Assembly (NCBI GenBank): GCA_020832545.1
Contig: JAFIEK010000038.1
Coordinates: 1 to 36,627, forward strand
Reading direction: 5' to 3'
DNA length: 36,627 nucleotides
DNA from: Pararhodobacter sp.
Lineage (GTDB): Bacteria; Pseudomonadota; Alphaproteobacteria; Rhodobacterales; Rhodobacteraceae
The translations under genes and the position numbers were made by a program. Of the stretch, positions 33,105 through 36,627 are shown piece by piece (position 1 is the stretch's first letter; each line of letters begins with the position of its first letter). Under the pieces are notes generated by a model. The model saw only the letters and a program-made list of their open reading frames with translations, had not been told where the DNA came from and made no database searches.

Positions 33105-33604
33105 TGCGCCGCCCTCACTGCCGCCGCCCAACGTCCGGCCGATTGCATGTGATGGGCGTGACAGATGGCGATAGCCAGCGCGTCAGCGGCGTCAGGTCCG
33201 GCGATCTGTGCGCCGGGCAGTTGCATGCGCACCATGTGATCAACCTGCTGCTTGGCGGCCTTTCCCACGCCCACCACGGTTTTCTTGACCGCGTTAGGCG
33301 CGTATTCACCCACATTCAGCCCCGCCTGCGCGGGCACCAGAAGCGCAATGGCGCGTGCATGCCCCAGCTTGAGGGTGGCCACGGCATCCTTGTTGACAAA
33401 GGTCTGTTCGACGGCTGCGCAATCCGGGCCGAAACGGGCCAGAACATCGGTCAGTTGTTCATGCAGGCTCAGAAGTCGCGAGGCGAGATCAAGGCCTTGC
33501 GAGTGGCACACCCCGTTTGCGACATGGATCAACCGGGTGCCGAAAACGTCGATCACGCCCCAGCCCATGTTTCGAAGCCCGGGATCGATTCCCAATACCC
33601 GCAT
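33101..33604 (-). CDS. ruvC: Crossover junction endodeoxyribonuclease RuvC
   Basis: Dimeric resolvase that nicks Holliday junctions. The 167-residue protein shows the RNase-H-fold catalytic acids: Asp7 in [13 protein letters not shown], Glu in AAVEQTFVN (about 66), and the late pair in [16 protein letters not shown] (about 139-142). Length and motif spacing are normal. It is the first gene of the minus-strand ruvC-ruvA-ruvB operon, all coupled by ATGA overlaps. Confidence 0.97.
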   Translation of the reverse strand: MRVLGIDPGLRNMGWGVIDVFGTRLIHVANGVCHSQGLDLASRLLSLHEQLTDVLARFGPDCAAVEQTFVNKDAVATLKLGHARAIALLVPAQAGLNVGEYAPNAVKKTVVGVGKAAKQQVDHMVRMQLPGAQIAGPDAADALAIAICHAHHMQSAGRWAAAVRAAQ

Positions 33605-33930
33605 CTGCCGATTCCTGCCCTGTCTGTCGCCCTTGGCGCGCGTTCTCCGGTTAACAAAGCGTTAGCACGAAAAGTGAACATGTGCCAGTTGGAAAAGCCG
33701 GAGCCGGGTTTTTGCAGTTGTCGGGTTGTCTGGCGGCGAAAATATTCATAAAAGGGTCGCATTCAGGCTGTGCCGCTGGCGCCAGCCTCTTTGATGCTGC
33801 GCTGCGTCATGCGGTTTCTGCATGGCGGGGTTGCAGGCAATCCATCTTCTCGCTGCACGTTTTCTGGCCTATTTGATCTGCAGAAGCACAGTGCTTCATC
33901 AGAATCAAAACAGTTTGTCAGGAACACAAA
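33605..33930. other. Intergenic region between ruvC and the DUF1127 gene
   Basis: About 326 bp without a convincing gene. It must hold the promoter for ruvCAB (-) and for the DUF1127 gene (+). The only structured element I found is the perfect palindrome at 33883-33897. I searched by eye for the alphaproteobacterial LexA pattern GTTC-N7-GTTC near ruvC and did not find it. Confidence 0.6.
33883..33897. promoter_or_regulatory. Perfect palindrome upstream of the DUF1127 gene
   Basis: GAAGCAC-A-GTGCTTC is a 7+1+7 perfect inverted repeat, 34-48 bp before the ATG at 33931. The short one-base centre argues for a protein-binding site and against a terminator hairpin. It could regulate the small protein. 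Confidence 0.45.
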
Positions 33931-34140
33931 ATGGCCTTCTTCGCTCACAGCCGCCCCGTAGCCGACGGAGTGTTCGGCGGTGGTCTGCGCCTTTCGTTTG
34001 GTGAATTCTTCGCCACGATCGCGGCATGGAATGACCGTCGCATCACGCGTCGCGAACTCTCGAAGCTTTCGGACCGGGAACTGGAAGATATCGGCCTGTG
34101 CCGTGCCGATATCGACACAGTGGTGGATCAGCTGCGCTGA
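33931..34140 (+). CDS. DUF1127 small protein
   Basis: A 69-residue protein with the arginine-rich DUF1127 helix pair at the C-terminus: WNDRRITRRELSKLSDRELEDIGL (about 33-56), preceded by a short Gly/Phe-rich N-terminal part. In Rhodobacter and Agrobacterium, such proteins affect RNA metabolism and phosphate or stress responses, and some (CcaF1) bind RNA. The start is preceded by AGGAACAC. A terminator follows, so it is monocistronic. Confidence 0.9.
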   Translation: MAFFAHSRPVADGVFGGGLRLSFGEFFATIAAWNDRRITRRELSKLSDRELEDIGLCRADIDTVVDQLR

Positions 34141-34164
34141 ACCCGACCCCGAGAGAATGGATTT

Positions 34165-34197
34165 AACGCCGCACCGTGTTCCGGGGCGGCGTTTTCC
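34165..34197 (+). terminator. Rho-independent terminator of the DUF1127 gene
   Basis: An 8-bp stem AACGCCGC/GCGGCGTT (34165-34172 with 34186-34193), with possible additional inner pairing, is followed by TTCC. It lies 25 bp after the stop. Confidence 0.75.
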
Positions 34198-34218
34198 GTT
34201 TGGAGGAAGGAGAGCGGA

Positions 34219-34506
34219 TCAGGCGCGCGCGGGTGTCAGGACGTCAGCGATCAGCCGGGTGAGCGGGTCGATCCCGGTCAGCCACAGGCGCAGGGTCGAT
34301 GGCTCTTGCGTGGCGAGGCGGGCAAAGACCTCTTCGCCCTGAAAGGCCAGCGTCGCGCCCTTGAGCAGGAAAAAGCACACAAGGGTGGCCACCATGGCAC
34401 CGACCAGCGCCATCGATCGGCGCGTGGCAGTGCGTTTGCGCGGCTGGCGCGCCGCATGCGCGGCCAGAACGCGCGCCTTGCGATCATTGAATCCGGTGCT
34501 TTGCAT
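34219..34506 (-). CDS. Small single-helix membrane protein of unknown function
   Basis: A 95-residue protein with a basic N-terminus (ARKA/RKRTATRR-like, residues 9-30), one hydrophobic helix (about 32-54, MALVGAMVATLVCFFLLKGATLAF) and a C-terminal 40-residue tail predicted outside the cytoplasm. I recognise no family. The ATG at 34506 has AGGATC about 8 nt upstream. Codon use matches the neighbours and it lies in the same direction as prmA, 78 bp downstream of its end. Its reality rests on the start signal, composition and membrane pattern. Confidence 0.65.
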   Translation of the reverse strand: MQSTGFNDRKARVLAAHAARQPRKRTATRRSMALVGAMVATLVCFFLLKGATLAFQGEEVFARLATQEPSTLRLWLTGIDPLTRLIADVLTPARA

Positions 34507-34584
34507 GGCTGATCCTGTGCCGGAATTAGGTGCAAACCCGTCTTTACCCGGCGAAAGGGGCAGAAATTTGTCGCTTTGGCGGTG

Positions 34585-35454
34585 TCAGATACGAGTCAGA
34601 GTCAGGATACTCCACTCGCCGATATCCTCGCGGTGGTGCAGGGTGAAACCTGCAGCGGTATAGGCGGCCAGTACGACCTCGGCCTGGGTAACCAGGAGGC
34701 CTGAGAGGATGGCATAGCCCCCCGGCGCGGTGTGGCGCGCCATGTCTGGCGCAAGGGCGATCAGCGGGCCCTTGAGGATATTGGCGAACACCAGATCGAA
34801 CGGCGCACGCGCGACAATCGTTGGATGTTCAAAGCCCACAGCTTCCAGACATTCAACCCGGCCTTGCAGGGCATTGGCAATGACATTGGCGTCGGCCACG
34901 TCGACCGCGACGGCGTCGATATCGCTGGCCAGAACTGGGTCAGGCCAGATACGGGCCGCGGCCATGGCCAGAACGGCGGTGCCGCAGCCCACATCGATCA
35001 CGTTGCGGCCCTGAAACCCGGCCGTATCCAGCCGGTCCAGTGCCTTCAGGCAGCCCAGCGTGGTGCCATGATGCCCGGTGCCAAAGGCCATGGCGGCCTC
35101 GATCAAGAGACCGATGCGGCCCTCGGGCAATTTGTCGGCGTCATGGCTGCCATAGACGAAGAAGCGCCCGGCCTCGACCGGCTTTAATTCGCGCCGGACA
35201 TGGGCGACCCAGTCGATCTCTGGCAGTTCCGATACCGCGAAGGGGGCGGCGCCATGCGCCTTTGCCAGGAGCGCGAGGGCGATATCATCCGGCGTTTCGG
35301 TGAAATATGCGCCGACCTCCCACAGGCCCGAACCATCTTCAAGTTCGAACACGCCAACGCCCACTGGCTCTGGTTCCAGCATCTCCAGATCTTCGCCAAG
35401 CGCGGTGGCGCGGGCCTCGTCCGGAAGGGTGGTCAGGGCGGTGAAGGTGGGCAT
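34585..35454 (-). CDS. prmA: Ribosomal protein L11 methyltransferase
   Basis: SAM-dependent enzyme that trimethylates ribosomal protein L11. The 289-residue protein has a variable N-terminal substrate domain (1-100) and the class I methyltransferase core: AMAFGTGHHGTTLGCL (about 134-149), VIDVGCGTAVLAMAAA (about 165-180, SAM-binding), SDIDAVAVDVA (about 190-200) and LVFANILKGPL (about 239-249, the NxxxxP-like catalytic block). Length and order are normal. Confidence 0.93.
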   Translation of the reverse strand: MPTFTALTTLPDEARATALGEDLEMLEPEPVGVGVFELEDGSGLWEVGAYFTETPDDIALALLAKAHGAAPFAVSELPEIDWVAHVRRELKPVEAGRFFVYGSHDADKLPEGRIGLLIEAAMAFGTGHHGTTLGCLKALDRLDTAGFQGRNVIDVGCGTAVLAMAAARIWPDPVLASDIDAVAVDVADANVIANALQGRVECLEAVGFEHPTIVARAPFDLVFANILKGPLIALAPDMARHTAPGGYAILSGLLVTQAEVVLAAYTAAGFTLHHREDIGEWSILTLTRI

Positions 35455-35507
35455 GCGCGCGGGCCTTTCAGCTGTTCAGCGCGGCTTAGCGGCATGCCCT
35501 CCAAGCG

Positions 35508-36155
35508 TCAAGCGCTCAGCCCGACCGGGCAACTGACCCCTGTGCCGCTAATCCCGCAGTAACCGGCGGGGTTCTTGGCCAGATACTGCTGGTGATAATC
35601 CTCGGCAAAGTAGAATTCGCCTGCGGGCCGGATCTCGGTGGTGATCGGACCATAGCCCGCCCCGGCCAGCCGCGCCTGATAAGCCTCACGGCTGGCCAGC
35701 GCGGCGGCTTCCTGCGCGGGTGTTGTGGGATAGAGGCCCGAGCGATATTGCGTGCCCCGGTCATTGCCCTGACGCATGCCCTGCGTGGGGTCATGGTTCT
35801 CCCAGAAGACCTTGAGCAGGGCATCATAGCTGATCACTGCCGGATCATGGATCAGCCGCACCAGTTCATTGTGGCCGGTGCGCCCGGTGCAGACCTCCTG
35901 ATAGGTGGGGTTCGGCGTGTAGCCGCCGCCATAGCCGACCATTGTCAGCCAGACGCCATCCAGTGCCCAGAAGAGGCGTTCCACCCCCCAAAAGCACCCC
36001 ATGCCAAGGATCATGGCTTCCATCCCGTCCGGCACGGAGGCCTTGAGCGGGCGGGAAGTGAGGAAATGGGTTTCGGCGGTGGGAATGGGGGTGGTGCGAC
36101 CGGGCAGGGCCTCGGACGCGGGGATCATGTCGTAGCTTTTGGATGAGAAGAGCAT
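35508..36155 (-). CDS. msrA: Peptide methionine (S)-S-oxide reductase
   Basis: Repairs oxidised methionine. The 215-residue protein has the catalytic Cys54 in [46 protein letters not shown]-type substrate-binding sequence and the resolving cysteines in [14 protein letters not shown] near the C-terminus (about 206 and 210-216), so it is a three-cysteine MsrA. There is no signal peptide, so it is cytoplasmic. The start at 36155 gives an N-terminal extension of about 45 residues before the core, which is common in this form. Confidence 0.96.
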   Translation of the reverse strand: MLFSSKSYDMIPASEALPGRTTPIPTAETHFLTSRPLKASVPDGMEAMILGMGCFWGVERLFWALDGVWLTMVGYGGGYTPNPTYQEVCTGRTGHNELVRLIHDPAVISYDALLKVFWENHDPTQGMRQGNDRGTQYRSGLYPTTPAQEAAALASREAYQARLAGAGYGPITTEIRPAGEFYFAEDYHQQYLAKNPAGYCGISGTGVSCPVGLSA

Positions 36156-36221
36156 GGGCTGGCCTTTGGCTTTCGGGGCTTTGGGCTATAGATAGTGCGC
36201 GGGTGGGCACTTGGCAAAGGG

Positions 36222-36557
36222 TCAGCGGTCCAACCCGGGCTCATCCAGCAGATGGCGGCCCGCGCGATCCTCGATCTCGATGACCCAAAGATCACGGTCG
36301 CGGGAACGCTCGCGGGTGATCTGGGCATCGACCTGCGCCTCGGGGCCCTCGGTGAGGATGATCCAGCGGCGGCGGTCATCCATCAGATCGAACATGCGTT
36401 GATAGAGCGTTGCATTGCCGTCCAGCGTGGCAAGCTTGACCATGACAGACCCCGCCGAGGCATCACCACGCGCCACGACGTAGGCCGGAATACCGGCCAG
36501 ACGGAGGCGGGTCAGATAGGCCCGGACCCAGAAATCAGAGGTAAGTTGCGGCTGCAT
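36222..36557 (-). CDS. DUF1491 family protein
   Basis: A 111-residue protein with the family pattern: LTSDFWVRAYLTRLRLAGIPAYVVARGD at the N-terminus, AGSVMVKLATLDG, a long RMFDLMDDRRRWIILTEGP, and DLWVIEIEDRAGRHLLDEPGL at the end. It is found mainly in Alphaproteobacteria and its function is unknown. The gene is complete, with AAGG 8 nt before the ATG at 36557, although only about 25 bp of plausible sequence remain before the terminal G run. Confidence 0.88.
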   Translation of the reverse strand: MQPQLTSDFWVRAYLTRLRLAGIPAYVVARGDASAGSVMVKLATLDGNATLYQRMFDLMDDRRRWIILTEGPEAQVDAQITRERSRDRDLWVIEIEDRAGRHLLDEPGLDR

Positions 36558-36582
36558 GAGTAGAACCTTGCCGGGGGCGGGG

Positions 36583-36627
<45 letters not shown>

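Noticed and set aside
33605-33700. LexA/SOS box in front of ruvC
   Set aside because: A GTTC occurs near 33643 but no second GTTC follows at 7-bp spacing.

Overview
The window is high-GC DNA from an alphaproteobacterium, almost certainly a member of the Rhodobacterales (Roseobacter/Paracoccus-type). The case rests on the rpoZ-relA/spoT-DUF2062-pdxJ-acpS gene order, an aa3 oxidase ctaD standing alone, the small families DUF6525, DUF1491 and DUF1127, a TRAP transporter, and an FnrL-type TTGAT-N4-ATCAA box. The right end finishes in 44 consecutive Gs and looks like a contig end carrying a sequencing artefact.

Layout. (1) 153-2193: a diheme cytochrome c and a TAT-exported flavoprotein form a flavocytochrome c sulfide dehydrogenase (FccAB/SoxEF type). 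(2) 2245-10226: an accessory catabolic locus. A divergent XRE-cupin regulator faces seven tightly packed genes: a DauA-like D-amino-acid dehydrogenase, TRAP transporter M, P and Q subunits, an MlrC/M81 metallopeptidase, a maspardin-like alpha/beta hydrolase and an ornithine-cyclodeaminase-family (DauB-like) reductase. Four junctions are ATGA overlaps. Two identical 16-bp elements exactly 21 bp apart lie between the regulator and the operon. (3) 10255-15000, minus strand: a COG0523 GTPase with a Zur-like box and a DUF6525 partner, ctaD with a terminator and a perfect FNR box, an orphan secreted protein, and lipB. (4) 15103-16922: a secreted peptidoglycan-binding protein, a strong terminator and tRNA-Leu(GAG). 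(5) 17209-21765: a polyamine-type ABC importer. (6) 22011-25574, minus strand: a NYN nuclease-like protein, a YqaA-family protein, ispH, DUF3429, rnhA and a UPF0126 channel-like protein, mostly overlapping. (7) 25716-31246: folK, rpoZ, the bifunctional (p)ppGpp enzyme, DUF2062, pdxJ, a secreted orphan and acpS. (8) 31327-33604, minus strand: ruvC-ruvA-ruvB. (9) 33931-36557: a DUF1127 gene, a small membrane protein, prmA, msrA and DUF1491.

The most interesting system is region 2. Its two redox enzymes match the logic of the Pseudomonas dauBA pair, in which a flavoenzyme oxidises a D-amino acid and an NAD(P)H enzyme reduces the product to the L-form. Here the pair is joined to uptake and to two hydrolases. 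The dehydrogenase keeps the carboxylate-binding residues of DauA but appears to have lost the glutamate that binds the arginine side chain, so the substrate is probably not D-arginine. All functional statements come from reading the sequence and remembered family knowledge; no database search was run.
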